Below, in pieces: positions 25,401 through 40,400 of a DNA stretch of 64,000 bases. Made by a program: the position numbers and the translations under genes. Within the stretch, counting starts at the first letter, position 1, and every line of letters starts with the position of its first letter. This DNA is from Acanthococcus lagerstroemiae (taxonomy: Eukaryota; Arthropoda; Insecta; Hemiptera; Eriococcidae): assembly GCA_031841125.1 (NCBI GenBank), contig CM063106.1, forward strand, positions 41,164,001 to 41,228,000. The letters are read 5' to 3'. The notes under the pieces were generated by a model that saw only the letters and a program-made list of their open reading frames with translations, was not told where the DNA came from and did not search any database.

Positions 25401-28400
25401 TCCGTGGAACATAAAATTTTTGAAGCTGTTTTGTCCATAGTCGTGGATATCGGTGCTTTTGCCATGGACACGATATCTATCGTCGTGGATAGAATTCGTC
25501 CCCTCCCCAAATTTTGATTATTCTGCTCTGTAAACTTATTTAGTATTCTCTATTACATCATACCAAACTAAATACTATGATGATAAGGGAGAGCACCTTA
25601 ATATTTTTCAGTTTTTAGAGCATGATCCACAATGATCCATATAGCTTAACATGGTTGTAATTTCTGTTATATCTATACGCACGACGCAATATTTCTTCAA
25701 AAATTCTCAGAACTCCAAATAATCATAAATTCAGTATAATTATTCGCGAGTCAAATATAGGCTACACATCTATGTCATGTAATTCCTATTCGTGTTTGAA
25801 AATTTCTTATTTTTTTCTCTCTCTCTCTCTCTCTTTGCACGAGGTAATCCAACCGAAACCAGTTTCATATAATTTTTACTTTTTTGCATTGGAAAATTCT
25901 AATAATATTCCGAATGGCTACAATGTAAGTTACCTGTCTTCGATCTATTTATAGTATTTGAAATAGTTGTTTACAATTTGTTTTCAAATTCTTAACGCCC
26001 AGCTGACGTAATTACCATACTTTTCGTTCGAAAAAAATTAAGTTCAACCTGAAAGTTACAATAAGAAGAGTAGAGGTACCGGCGCACCGTCATCTTTCAA
26101 CAACCGAATGGAAAATCATGTCTGAATCTTATTTTTTGCTCGAATACGTCTTCATTTTAACTTAAGGTGTGCCAACTAACAAGATACTTATTCAGACATT
26201 CAGAGCGGGGTACCTATACGACTATGAACGTTTTAGACCACGCGTTGAAAGTAATTAAAATCGTGAGGACAGATTCGTTGATAACGTGTGCGTCTTCTCT
26301 TCGATGTAAGGGGCGGCGGAATTCGTGAATTTTTCCCGATAAATTTGAATACAATCGAACAGTAGGTGAGATGACCCACACGCTGTCGACATTCGTGTAA
26401 CAATTTTAAGCGTGACTAATTGGGTTAAGGTCGTTTGCGTTCTGGAAATGAATGCACTTCGGTGCAGACTGGTGTCTGGTTCTGGCTTGTCGTCATCGTA
26501 AACGTAGATCTACTATTGATACACAGTAGTTCCTAGTTGGTAAAGACTGAAGATCGAGTCGAAAGTCGTAACCGATCTTATGTATTTCTCAGGCATTATT
26601 TTCGTTGATGTAAGTAGAACTGCGTTTACGTTCAGAAACAGAACGAAATAGGTATTAGTAATATTGTTTCCTTGGTTCAGCGTCTATTGCAACTCATGTA
26701 ATCTTGAGTACTGCTTGAATTTTTGTCTGAGAGAACTTCGTGAAAGTTTATTTCTCTTTACATTTTTCTGCTGGTTACATTTCATACTTATAGGGTGATG
26801 AGCCCCAGTCAATCTTTTAGTCGAATAGAAGAATCAGTGCAAACATTTAATCTCTAATATCTCTAATATTAAAGTCGTCCCTCTAGTCATCGATACGATA
26901 CTCGAAAGGGTAGTTTCCGGGGCCGGTGGTGCGGTACCTGGGGAACTACTTTGGTATGCGTGCATCGCCATTCGCTCCACCAAACCATATTATAGAAGTG
27001 TTTATTTGTGTGTGTGTTTGTTCGAGGTTGGCGGGTGATCCTTACGATCTGGGGGGTTCATACTTTCTGGATGTCTTCGTATGAACACTGAATAGATTTT
27101 ACGCTATAAAAATGTCTGTACCCTTATCAGAAAGGGGACCACATCATTTTGCCCCCTGTAGACCCCATAATTTTTTTTCAACTTGGACGTTTTGAAAGTG
27201 TTTTGCGTTAAAATTCTTCATTTATTATGTTGAAATTTGGTGGCTGTCTCCCATCAGAAATTATTAAGGAGTAGTAATATCTAATTTTTAATAATACATA
27301 TATAAAAGTGTTTGTTTGTCTCTGCCCCTTTTGGCGGATCCAGGGGCGTTAGAAATATACATCCACACATTTTGGCCACCACCGACTCTAAATTCAAAAC
27401 TGCATGCAACTCTTCCGAGGGTCCCTCTCCGGTTATGTGGAGATCCTGAGGGTGCTGATGGGAGGCGCCCACTGGTTTTCTTGGGGGTAGGTCTACGTTC
27501 TCCAGAGTCTTCTGCTTGTAGGGGGTCTGGGGGGCTACTAGTTTTAACATACTGATGTATGTCCTTATATGAAAATGTTTCTCGAATCTGGGCTCCCGCG
27601 AACCCGGAAGTTGTTCAAAATAATTCACAAAATCTCAAAAAGTTTGAGCTAGATTGAATAATATTAGTTTGTGACCCCCTGGGAAGGGGGTATCGAAGTT
27701 TAGCTTTTTTAATCAAAATTGGCTATTTATAATGAAAAACACGAAAAAATACACGGATTCCGATAAAACCCAGGTGCGTTACAGTCTAAAGACAGTACAT
27801 CTTGCAAAAAAAAAAAAATCATTTATACGTACATTCGCCAATGTTACCACAGCAACAATTTAAACGTTACATACCATGCATTATTTAGCGATACAATCTT
27901 TTGGAATATTTCACTGTGCCTTCCTTGATCCACATACGCAGAGTCGGGCTTTGTGGCATCAAATTGAGCAAAAAATGTAGATTCTGAAGAAATTTTGATA
28001 ACTTGAGGAACTATTTAATTAAGCCATTTGAGAGAAAGACCAACAAAACATGGTTTAAAAATAATAATAGATTGATTCAAAAATTGAAAAAATTATAAAT
28101 TTATTCATTCTGTGGCAACTTACACGGATTTTAACTTGCGATATACAGGGTTATGCAAGTCAACACGCACCATAGGAAAACGCCGTATGTGCATGTTGAT
28201 GTGAATAGATGAATATCCTACCTGAAGTTTGAATATGTTTGCACCAACGTGTGCACCAACTCGGCGTAGTTCTCCTGAGTTTTTGTTATCCTCCTATCAT
28301 TTTTTAAGAGCGTGATGTTTGGGTTGCCGAGGGGTTTGTTTCGAATCGCAGATTATTAGAGCGTGATGTTTGGGTTGCCGAGGAGTTTGTTTGTAATCAT

Positions 28401-31400
28401 GAGGTACACAACGATGCAACGGGACGGACCAAAGAGTTTCATCGAAATTCTTTGAGAAAATTTTCCGATAATTTTTGAAGTAGGTATTTCATTAATTTTC
28501 CTAAAATCATTGGAGATTTTTTTCAATGATGTGTGATGAAATTCTTTGAAAATAATCGGAAATTTTCCCTTAATATTTTCGATAAAATTCTTGGGAAATT
28601 ATATTGAAGAGTCAAAAGAATCTCCTCGAAAATTTCTCATGAAATTTTTCGACAATTATGGGAGATTTTCCCCGAAAATTTCTAATGAGATTTTTCAAAA
28701 ATTGTCCGCAATTCATCTGAAAATTTCCGATTGAATATCATCGAAACTTTTTCTGAAGAAATCCTTCAAAAACCATCAGAGGTACTTCTCAGGGATTTCC
28801 AATATTTGGAATGATTGCAGATTTTCTCTAAAATTTCCAGAAAATTCTCCTGAAATCATCGGAGATTTTTTTCAATGAGGTTCGATGAAACTGATCGGAA
28901 AATTTTCCTTAATATTTTCGATTAACTTCCTCGGAAATTATCTTCGAAAATCAAAGGGATCTGCTCGAAAATTACTCAAAAAATTCTTTCGGAAATTCTT
29001 GGAGATTTTTCCCGAAAATTCATTGAGATTCTAAGGAAACTATCCGAATTTTTTCCCAAAAATTTCCGATGAAATTCCTAAAATTATTAGATTTATTCCG
29101 AAGTTTCCGATGAAATTCTTCCGAGATTATCGAACATTTTTTCTGAAAATTTCTGCTAAAATCCTTCAAAAACTGTCGAAGTTCTCCCCCCTCCAAATAT
29201 TTCTCAAGAAATACTTCAAAAATTATCGGAAAATTTTCTCGAAGAATCTTGATGAAATTTTTCGGAAAACATTGGACATTTTTTCTATTAGATTTCCGAT
29301 GAGATTCTTCGGAAATTGTCGGAATTTTTTCCCAGTTATTTCTAATGAAATTCCTTAAAGATCATCGGAGATTTTCCTTGAACATTGCTAATGAAATTTT
29401 TCTGAAATTATCGATTTCCGATGAAAATCTCTGGAAATCATCGACTTATTTTTCTGAAGAAATTCTTCAAAAATCACTAGCGGTACTTCTCAGTGATTGC
29501 CGATAAAATCCTTTGGAATAGTTGTAGACTTTCCCTAAAACTCCGATAAAAATTCTCCTAAAATCATCAGGGATAAAATTTCAAAAAACCTACCCTAAAA
29601 TCATCGGAGATTTTTCTCAATGATGTCTGATAAAATTTTTTGAAAATAATCGAAAATTTTTCCTTAATGTTTTCGATAAAATTCCTCGGAAATTATCTTG
29701 GATAATCAAAGAAATCTCCTCGAAAATTTCTCATGAAACTGTTTGCCAATTATAGGAAATTTTTCTGGAAAATTTCTAATGAAATTCTTCGGACATTGTC
29801 GGTAATGTATACCAAAAATTTCTGATTGGATATCATCGAAACTTTTTTCTGAAGAAATCCTTCAAAAATCATCAGATAATTCTCAGTTATTTTCAATATT
29901 TGGGATGATTGCAGATTCTCTCTAAAATTTCCAGAAAAATTCTCCTGAAATTTTCGGAGATATTTTCAATGAGGTCTGATGAAACTTGTTGAAAATACGA
30001 TCGGAAATTTTTCTTTAATATTCGATTGACTTCCTCGGAAGTTATCATCGAAAATCAAAGGAATCTTCTCGAAAATTTCCCGAGAAATTCTGTGATTTTT
30101 CCCGAAAATTTCCAATGAGATTCTTCGGAAATCATAGGAATTTTTTTCAGAAAAATTTCTGATGAATTTATATTTTTCCGAAGTTTTGGATGAAATTGCT
30201 CGGAAATTATCGAACATTCTTCCTGAAAATTTTTGATTAATTTCAGAAACTGATCAAGTTTTCCACCGAATTTCAAAAATTATCGGAAATTTTCTCAAAG
30301 CATTTTGATGAATTTGTGGGAAAATACTGGAAATTTTCTCTAAAGATTTCTGATAAAATTCTTCGAAAAATTTCAGATTTTTCTCGAACTTTTTTAATGA
30401 AATTCTTCTGAAATTATCGGTAATTTATCCAAAAGATTTCCGATGAAAATATATATGGGAATCATCTTATGAAAAATCATCAGAGGTACCTACTTGTACC
30501 TGTGCATTCTTATGTTACAACTAAATGCTTGCACTGATGAGCCCGACTTATTGTATTATTAGAGACCTGTGATAGGTATTTTACTGAATTTTTAATTATT
30601 GGCAATGAACCTTGCAATGTTAACTATAGTTAATATTAATCAGTACCACATCTAGGCACTGTTAACTACAGCTAACATTCGCTAAATCCGTCCCCTGAGG
30701 TAATTTATGTGTTACGTGAGATTGATAGTTGACGTTTTAAATAACAATAACATAAAATCCATTATTTAAAAAATGATAATAATAATAAATAAATAAATAA
30801 ATAAAAGAAGTCTGACTGCTGCAGGGAAGAACTTGGTTACATGAACATGTCGCCTAGATAAAGAAGTGACTGCGTTGACGTTCATGCCCACAGTCCAATG
30901 TGCCTCCTCTAGTCGTCCATTCTCTGCATTCTTCGTGTCCGCCGGTCGAGACGCGATAAAACGAATGATCGCATAAAGAGGAATATGCAACTACATTATA
31001 AGGTAACGTTATTTTGCGGAACTTTTTTGCAGAGCGTTTTTTGCTCGTTATTTCTCTGTGGAATTTTTCTCTTTCGCCTGGCATCCATGTCAAAATGTTA
31101 CACCTTCTTCAAGTTTTGCCAATTAAGGATTAAATTGTTGTCCTGTGAGCTCTGGGAAATACGAGTATGAACGGATAAAATTACATCCATATGCTAACAT
31201 CAGATACTTTTCCCGGACTTTCATTGACATCCGTCAATTTCATTAATTATTCCATATTTTTTGTTCTAAATAGCTGCGTGCGTAAATATTATCTGATCCA
31301 GCTCAAACATTTTTGCGATATTTTCTCAGTTATTTGGAATAATTTTCGAAGGCGGGTGCGCAGATTCGAAAAAACTCCTAAAATAAAGACCACCCTAATG

Positions 31401-34400
31401 TATACCTCTATACAAAGGTTAAAATGGGGTACCGAAACTTTGTAGGGCTGTAGTCAAGTGAACAACGAGTAAATAAGATTATTTCCCGTCGGAATGTATG
31501 TAACGTTAGGTATTATTCTTGGTAATATATTCGTGCTTCCAATACCTTAACTTTGCTTATTACTTTTGCAGTTCGATCAGTTCTGGCACCCATCTACGTC
31601 TCATACAGGAAGGTCCAGCTTCTTCCGGTTTGGCCCCGTGGATCTTCAAATTTTTATTTTACCAACTCAAAGGACTCTTTTATACACATGATAATTTTTC
31701 CTCAAGAGTCGAAGAAGGGCATACATTTTTTGCTGTGAATGTGACGGCCGGGGACGGTTGGAAATATTTTTAATCCGGATTTAAATCCACTTATCCCCTC
31801 TGTCAAGGTGACAGATTAATCAATATATCATTCCACTCGATATCCCGAAAATTCCACGTTACTTCGATAGCCTGTAGTCTCTAACCTACTTGTCTTCGGA
31901 TTTTAGGTTTAGAAGACTTTTAATAGATTAGAAGGCGTATTGTTATGATAATGAGAAATTATTATATACAGACTAATACCAGCCAGACTTATTATAATTT
32001 TTGCCAGAAGGTATAATAATGAGATTAAGTATAAGTATAGTTGTATATAAAAGATACCTACTGATGAGGCGTACACCAACGGTTTCCGAACACCTATGAA
32101 AAGTAAATTTCTTCTGGTATCACAGCATGCGACATGTCCTAGTGACGTTCGTAAGTTTTGTGTCGACTACAAAGATGTGCAACTTCAACTTTCCTTAAGT
32201 GAGGCGATAAAATTATTTCTTGAAATTCATGGATTATCTGCTCTTGAACTCTTTAGCATTTTCCGAGCAGGCACTATGAGCTAACAAGAGAGATATTTAC
32301 GTTTCCAGCTTGAATAATTTGAAAGCTAGGTTGATTTGTTCGAATGATTTTGAAGTATCATTTTGTAATTTTATTTTTTGACGTCTACGTTCTGGCACCA
32401 ATGACTCGTGTGGCAAATTGTGCCTCGCATTGAACATGCTTGTATGCAGATTCAGACACTCAGCTCACTTTTCGTATTGTCGGTAAGCATTCAGGGATGA
32501 ACGGAATTTTGCAAAACTGGGCTTATCGAAAAATTCAAAGAGACAATAGCTCCAGGGAGCTTGACTGAAAGAAAGTACTGGGAAAATAAGGTAAAAAGCG
32601 GGAAGAAAAGTTTACAGCTTAAACTAAAAAAAAAAAAAATAGATAGTCCCCGATTTCTTCGAAAAAATCGATGTATCGGAGGGAGGAAGGAGCTTCTTAA
32701 TGACTGGCCTCCATGGGTTAAACTCTAAGGCTGGGGGGACGGGTTAATATTATTTTAAAAACCTGAAAATTTGGTGACACTACTCTCATGCGACATGGAA
32801 AACTTTCGGGGATGCCCCGCAGTCAAATTTCGAAAATTTTCAAAATAAGGGATACCTTACTATTCATGTAGCCTTCGTTTTTCATTGCCCCTCTGCAATA
32901 CATAGACATAATTTTTTTTTATTTTTCGAAATTCAACAGTTACATGTAAATGCTTGAGAATTCATGGGAGAGGGACAATAAAAGCGGAGAAGAGTAGGGG
33001 TATGAAAAATAGAAGAGTGTAAAGTACTTGCAGAAGATAAAAAACATTTTTTATTTGTAAAATAATACTCATGTCTTTCAAATCTATAGGAATGAGAAGG
33101 ATGATGAGTGGAGGAAGGCTGGGGTGGAAAGGAGAAAGTGGTAAAGTATATTAAATGGTGACAATTATTTTTTTCTCGTACATATGTTTCTTTTTTAAGT
33201 CACGGAAATGGAGGTCAGTGAAAGAAAGGTAGACGAGTGGTTAGGGAGGCGTATGAGGAAGGCGTGGAATGGAGAGGGAAAACGAGTAAAGTACGTTCAA
33301 GAGGTAGCAAAGCCTATTTTAAGAGGAAAAAATTGTATTTCCGTATGCTCTTGTAAATATGAATTTTTGAAGAACCTATAGGAAGGAGAAAAATGATTCA
33401 TTTACCCTTTTTCTATTTTCCTTCATTTGGCACATTCCCTTTATGAAATCAGACAAAATTTAAATTCGGAAATATTTTATAACATTTTAGGCAAAAAAAT
33501 AATGCATTTTCCCCAAGAGTTTGAGGCCCTTCTGGACCACCTTTCAAGTTTTTTTTTTCAAAATCATTTGAAACGTATTCTTTTTATTCGATAGAACACC
33601 GATTCTGAGGATGGGGCCTTTATTTGACATGAATATGTCTAATGGCTCGCCACGAAAAAAAAAAAAAAAAAAAAAAAATTCCACGGAAAGTATTCCGCAG
33701 AAAAACGTTACTATCGTAATGAGTTGCGTATTCTTCATAACGTGGTCATTTGTTCCGTCATGTTTCGACCACTCGGTATGAAGAATACGGAGCGACACCG
33801 AGAATGGACGACTAGAGAAGGCATTGGCGGCATTGGAATGTGGGTATGCGCTTCAACGCGGTCACCTGGGCGACATGTTACATATTATGTAACGCAATGT
33901 CCTTTTTTTTTAATATATGTTTTCTCGTAGTATTTTTGTGAGTCAAGTGTTTTATATACCTTTTTATTGTTTTTTGTAAATGTTCTCGCATCTGGGCTCT
34001 CTATTGCAAGTTTTATTTTTAGCAGATGGTAATCTGAGTGAACTTGGAAGTTATTGTTTGCATTAGAATCTGTTATTGTTTTTGAGTGTTAATGTATTAA
34101 AGTTTATTTGTGTTTCGAATTCCTGTTTTGGAGAGATCCAAGACCATGTTTTGCGCTTTCTTTTATCAAAGTTGCTCTATTATTTATTACTTTTAAATTA
34201 TATTTTTAGCACAAGCTTAGTAGCCTCCATCCTCTTATTTGGATTTCCATAACCATAACAACCCATTGTGCCTCGTTCACGTTTTTGCTCTTGGCCAATT
34301 TGGCTATTCCGATTTCCCATGAAGGGAACCTAGTTCATTATTTTTAATTTTAATTTCTTCTTGAAATACTTCTACCTCGTCGTCATGTGCTCTAGAGGTG

Positions 34401-37400
34401 GGAGCATATATTTGAATGCATGTTGGGAGGGGGGGGGTACAAATACGGCACCCTGTGTATATTGTGGTACCCGATGCTGTCAGAATAACCAAGCACTGCC
34501 AAATCGCAGTGGTGGCCAAAACTTGACGAGTACACCTAAAGTCTGGTCCATTTAAGAAACATAATTTTTTCACGACGCAACTCTGATAAGGAACATTGTG
34601 CGGGATGAACTCGTTCTTCCCTTCCAACTTCACAATGCCCATGCTATCGATGTGTAATACGGGTTGAAAATTATGTTTCTTAAATGGACCAGACTTTAGG
34701 TACGACCATCCACAGACATACATATTATGTATGTCTGTGCGACCATCTGTATCAAAACTGCCTGAATTTCTACAACCATGAGATCTTCACTCACTTTTTT
34801 TATTTTTTGATAATGCCAAAAAATTTTGAACGTTTTATTCAACTTTATGTTAAACAAATAATTGCGATACGAATTTCACCAAACTTGGGTGTTTTCAAAA
34901 GAAGAAATGTGCTCCACAAAATGCTCTAGTAAGTTTTTCAAAAATTTTACCTCTCAAGCGGTGATGCGGGTAATATGGTGCCCTTTATAATGTGTGTTTA
35001 TTTTCGTTTGTTTCCAGATATGCCGCGAAAAAACTGAAGGAATCATAGTAAAAAAATTTAAAAAGCTGTCTGATTATCCGAATGAGGTCTGGGTTCTATG
35101 TTTTATCTGCCAATACTGGGCACATGCGGTGTGCTCGTACTGTGAAACACTTTCTGTTTGCGATTGGTGTCTTGACCAATAATTTTTCGCATTTTTGCTT
35201 TGAATTGTAATAAAAGTTCATTTTCTACGGTAAAACAGCGTTTGTTTTATGTTAGAAAAATAATTTTAGGGGTTCCACATACTCAAGAATCTTGAACGTT
35301 GATTTTCGCACTTTTTGGGAAAAGCTCAATTTCTCAAAAAGTAATTAAGATAATTAAAATATGACACAAAGGGTTATGGGACAAGTGTCTTCTCTACCGA
35401 CTGCATTTATCACACGTCCAATTTGAGGTTATTGGTGACCTCCAGTACTGAAAAACAAAGTAGTGTACCACCTTTTTACCTCTTCCTCTACTGTTACCTT
35501 ATTATTAAAGTTCGATTTAATCAAGAAATCTACTCCTTTTTGTCCCTCAGCAGTTCCTGTGTAGTGGAACAAGTTACCCTTACTTGTGGTTTGGATTTTC
35601 TCCCCGCTTTTTCGGATTTCCGACAGACCTAATATTAGGTGCATTTCCATTTAGGAGAGTTGAAATGATGTTTCTAATGAAGTGAAATTTCAATTTTTCA
35701 ATAAGGTTCTTACATTTGTAGTGCCTATTTCAATTTTATTTTTCTTTAATTTTTTGATCAGAAATTTTCCATTTTTATATGAAGCTTTTTTGTTTCTTAT
35801 TTCTTGTGGAGCAATAACCAGAGTACGAGTATACATTCACCCTTGCTTACCAGGCTTTCTGGGTAAGGGATTTTCAGCGATATTACGCACTAAAAAAATA
35901 CAGTTTAGGGGAAAAGTCAGAACTCAATGTATTCTCAAGAACGGGAGGGGCTTGCGGCACGTGTTCCCCTTATCCGACCGAATTGAAACCTTTTAGAAAT
36001 TACTATTTGACATGAATATGTCTAATGACTCGCCACGGGAAGGAGAAAACTTCCACAGAAAACGCTCCGCAAAAAACGTACCGCAGAAAAACGTTACCAT
36101 TGTGCTGTTTGTGGTTGTGTATTCCTCTTTACGCGGTCACTCGTTGCATCACGTTTCGACCAGCTGACACGGAGAATGTCGAGTGATGCCGAGAATAGGC
36201 GACTAGAGAAGGCACTGGAAAGTGGGTATGCGGGTCAACGCAGTCGCCTGGACAATATACTATCCATGTAACAATGTCCCTCCTAGCAGCGGTCGAACTC
36301 TTTATTTTACTGGAGTCGATCTGGAGGGGAGTCGTGTCATAAAAATTCAAATGTTTGAAAATGAGGATCACCCTAATACTCGAAAATTTAGTTTCAAACT
36401 ACTGACCTGGCCGTTTAACACGTTAAGTGTCATGTCAATCACCAGTGGGTAACATCCGATAAACTGTTGTTACGCTTGCGATAACTCGCGAAGGAAGAAT
36501 GATAGTGGCAGAAAATCGAAAGAAAATACTCCAATTATAATTAAAATTTGGCAAAATACTGAGAGTCTGAAGAAATTCTCAGTTTGAGGAAAAATTCTGA
36601 AGGTTGGAAATCCTCGGTGAAGCTTGTGAATCTTCGAGACAGCGAAGAAATTGACGCTAGCAAAAGTTGTTTTTCTTCACCGATAGAATTCGTTTCCATA
36701 TTATAACATCGTCATCCACGGGTGGATGATAGCCAAATTCTTCATCGCCGGCATAAAATAATGCCTCAATGATCGAATCGGAAAAAGGTTTCTTTTAGTT
36801 ATTGGAATGTATGTCCGCTGTGTTCAGGCACTGGAAATATTCATATCCCTTGTTTGTTGTTAACTTCATGTGATAAAATTTAAAAATGCCTTCACTTTAC
36901 CTCGTAATTTCGCGAAAGACTTTAAGAAGTATAATTCTGGTTGCTTTTAAGTCACCTGTTATCCTCAAGGTTAGTGGGGCGTCTTTGGGAACCACGTATT
37001 TTCATTTTCATCTTCCTTCATACATTTTTAGCCTATTTACGATTCTCGTCAATTTGGTCCACTGCAATAAGGTGGTTGTCTTACATCCTAGTCGCATCAA
37101 AAGGATCGACTGCAATTTGATCGACAAGACAAATTGGTCGACAGTACATAAGCGATAAATCAGTGACCAGGTTCGCTAGTGTCGACTCCTGAAAAGGTGA
37201 TCAATAAGGTTGATGTTCCTATAAGAATTTCTACGTGTAAAACTGGTAAACTTTAAAGCTTTCGTAATTGCTGAAAATTGTTTTTTTCTGAGTCATATAA
37301 CATGTCAAATTGAAGTTTGAAGTTTTTAGTTTATGATGAATGGTAACTTAATGCACTTTATTTGCTCCAGTCAGATGAATAAGTTGATTTTCAAATTACT

Positions 37401-40400
37401 GATTTTCTTATGGAAGTTTACCGTTGGTACAAAATGCGCTTGTAAACAACTAATACATGGAAAATGGAGCCGTTTCAAGTTCATAAATGAAAACCAGACA
37501 CCTCAATCTCTGAATTCATCTATTATATGACCTAAGAAAACATTTTGTTGACTAGAAAAAGTGAATTCAAGTTACTCTTATGGCGATAACGTCCATGATC
37601 ATTTTCTCAGGAAATTTCACGACAGGGCTACCAACTTTGGAAACTCCAAGTTTTAGCGCTTATAGTGGTCGACGGTATACATGGGGGTAGAACAAAAGAA
37701 TCGAGTATCGTTTGGAAACCGTGTCTGCCTACATTGCTGTATATTAAAACGGGCTGATTATACATCGTGTGCTCTGTCTCTTACTGATTACTCCGGCCCG
37801 GCCGATAACAGTGATGCGAGCAAAATTCATAAGCGCGTACGTTTTTATAACAGACTGTAGGCTATAAGGGAATTTGCATTAGGTATTCACTAAGAAGTAC
37901 TACCTCGAATAATTTACCTGTTGTATGATTTCAGTTTCGTTGCAATTGTTATTACGTGTCGTGCTACACTTTTTCTCCAACTAAAATGGCTTCTTTTGAG
38001 CATGTTTCTTGTCAACGCGGACAACCAATGTTGAAAAATGGAGGGTTTTTGTATTATTATGAAAAAGTAGTTGGCGGAAAAACGTTTTGGAAATCAACCA
38101 ATATGTACTGTCGACCAATTTGTCGTGTTGATCAAATTGCAGTCGATCATTTTGATGCAACCAGTATGTCAGTCGACCACCTTGATGGCAGCCCTATTGA
38201 CAGCATTTTTTCAACTAATAATTTTTAAAATTTTCAAAAGATCGAGCTCACGGGAGCTTCAGGAAGCGGAGGAAGCTCCTGTCTCCCGCCAAAAAAGGTT
38301 GGGCATGCGCCTGGGACTTCACATACCAAGTTTCAGTCACTCTCATTTACTACAATCCCCCGCTACAGCTCTTTCACAAAACCTTAGGTCACTGTTTTGA
38401 ATGCTACAGCAGAAAGAAAGAGCTCGGCCGCTGCAGGCAACAGGACATTGTTGCATTGCATGGATATGTAGTCTAGGCCATCGTGTTGGTGCGCATACAC
38501 ACATTCCAATGCCTTCTCTAGTCGTTCATTCTCGGCTTCCCTCGGCATTCTCCGTGTTTGCCCGAGGAACGAAATGACTGCGTATAGAGGAATACGTAAC
38601 TACATCACGATGGTAACGTTTTTCTGCGGAACGTTTTTCGCGGAGCGTTTTCTGTGGAATTTTCCCCTTTCGCGTGGCGAGCCATTAGACACATTCATGT
38701 CAAAAATAGCTCGGCGCTTAACGTGTTACATATTTCCAAATGCTACAGTGTACGCGAACTAAAAGAACGACGACAGAAAAACGAACTCACTTTCTTTCCC
38801 CTGAAATGGGCAACAAACTCCGAACACGCCTTCGCGTAGCACGCAAGGTTGTTTCCTCAGCTCAGGTATATCCGCGTAAAAAGCCGAACACCGCACCAGC
38901 GGTTTGCAGAATCCGGTACCGCTGACGCTCGAGCGGCACGGTAGCGATTCCAGCTCATCGAATGACGTTAACGGTGGTTGGTCCGCCAAAGGTGGCTGTA
39001 CTTGATTAATTACAACATCGTCCACTGGTAATTCGTTGTCCGTTATCGGCTTGACAGTCTGTAACGATTCCCGCCGAGTGACCACGTTGAGGAAATCGGG
39101 CGCGGCTGTGATGGGCAAATTCGTGAATTTGACGTTCAGACTCCCGCTGACCTTCTGCTGCAGGATCTCTTGCAACCTGAGCATCTCGTTTTGTAAGCGC
39201 TCCAGCTCTTGCAGAAGGTTGTTTTGCCTCGAGTGGAGTGATTCGAAAACGATTGCATTCTGCTGATTCACCTGGGAACGGAAATCTCTATTAATCTATA
39301 GGCGACTTTTATCCTGATTTATAAGCACGAGTGAAACGAACGTTTAAAAATATTTGGAAAAATTACTGTTACGACAAAACGAAACAGGTTTATAGCCTTG
39401 TACACTCAATCGACGAGGTCTTCGACCTTTATTCGGCATTCGGAGGACATTGGGCTTATATAGGTATTGTTTTAGTGTATAGTTGGTCGACTCGATGAAT
39501 CTAATATAAAAGGAATTCGCGTATTTTGAATATTCATGAACACATTTCACTTTACAGAAGTGCTTTCGATGAATCGTACGAGTATTTAGGAAAATTCGTT
39601 TTTAAAATCTTACAAGCCGAGATTGAATGTTGGAGCCTGAACGTTTTTGATAAGAATGTAAGGTTGGTGCATCAAGTTATTCAAAACAAACTTGTTGACA
39701 AACGAATGCGAACAGAAATTTTGGTAAAAAGTTCATTTTCCAAAAACTGAAAATATTAGGTTACTATTTTTTCTTTTGTTTTTGGTTAGATAATACTTAT
39801 TTTTAGTAGGGAATATATATTTAAAGAGGAGGTACGATTTCTGTCCACGATGATAGACATCTTATCCCTGGCGAAAATGCTGATATCCACGACTATGGAA
39901 AAAACAGCTTCAAGAATTTCCTTTTCCAGAAAATTTTAGAAAATTGTGCTGTCACATGTCTTAATGACTACTATATCTGGTACCTACATCATGTTCAGAG
40001 ATCAAAATTGTACCAGTATTCACATTTGTTGGGCTGAAAATGTATAAGGTACATATCTTCGCGCTAGTCAAAGACTGACCGCGACAGTGGACTGAAAAGC
40101 CTGGTAACAGAACTTTACGTCATCCCTTCTGAAAATGTAAAGTCACTGATAGCAAATTAAACTTTTCAACGTCATCTTTCTGAATAATAATACCGCTATA
40201 TTGAAAAATAACAACTTGAGACAAAAATCTTCAGAAATTTGGCTGGTACCTATCGAGACAAGATGATAACATCCACAACCATGGACACTTCCCTATGCTT
40301 TCTCCATTCAAAATATGGTAATAGTTGTTCTCTCTGATGAGTTGGGGTGTGGAATTTGTTGCGGATGTTGTTGTGTAATCCAAAATACTCCCCCCCCCCA

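Noticed and set aside
28546..30276. Open frames rich in KFFGNYRNFF
   Set aside because: They are translations of the AT-rich 46-bp minisatellite and occur in several frames and both strands.
34304..34723. 139-codon minus-strand frame
   Set aside because: It runs through the family F MITE and its flanks; no domain or codon bias.
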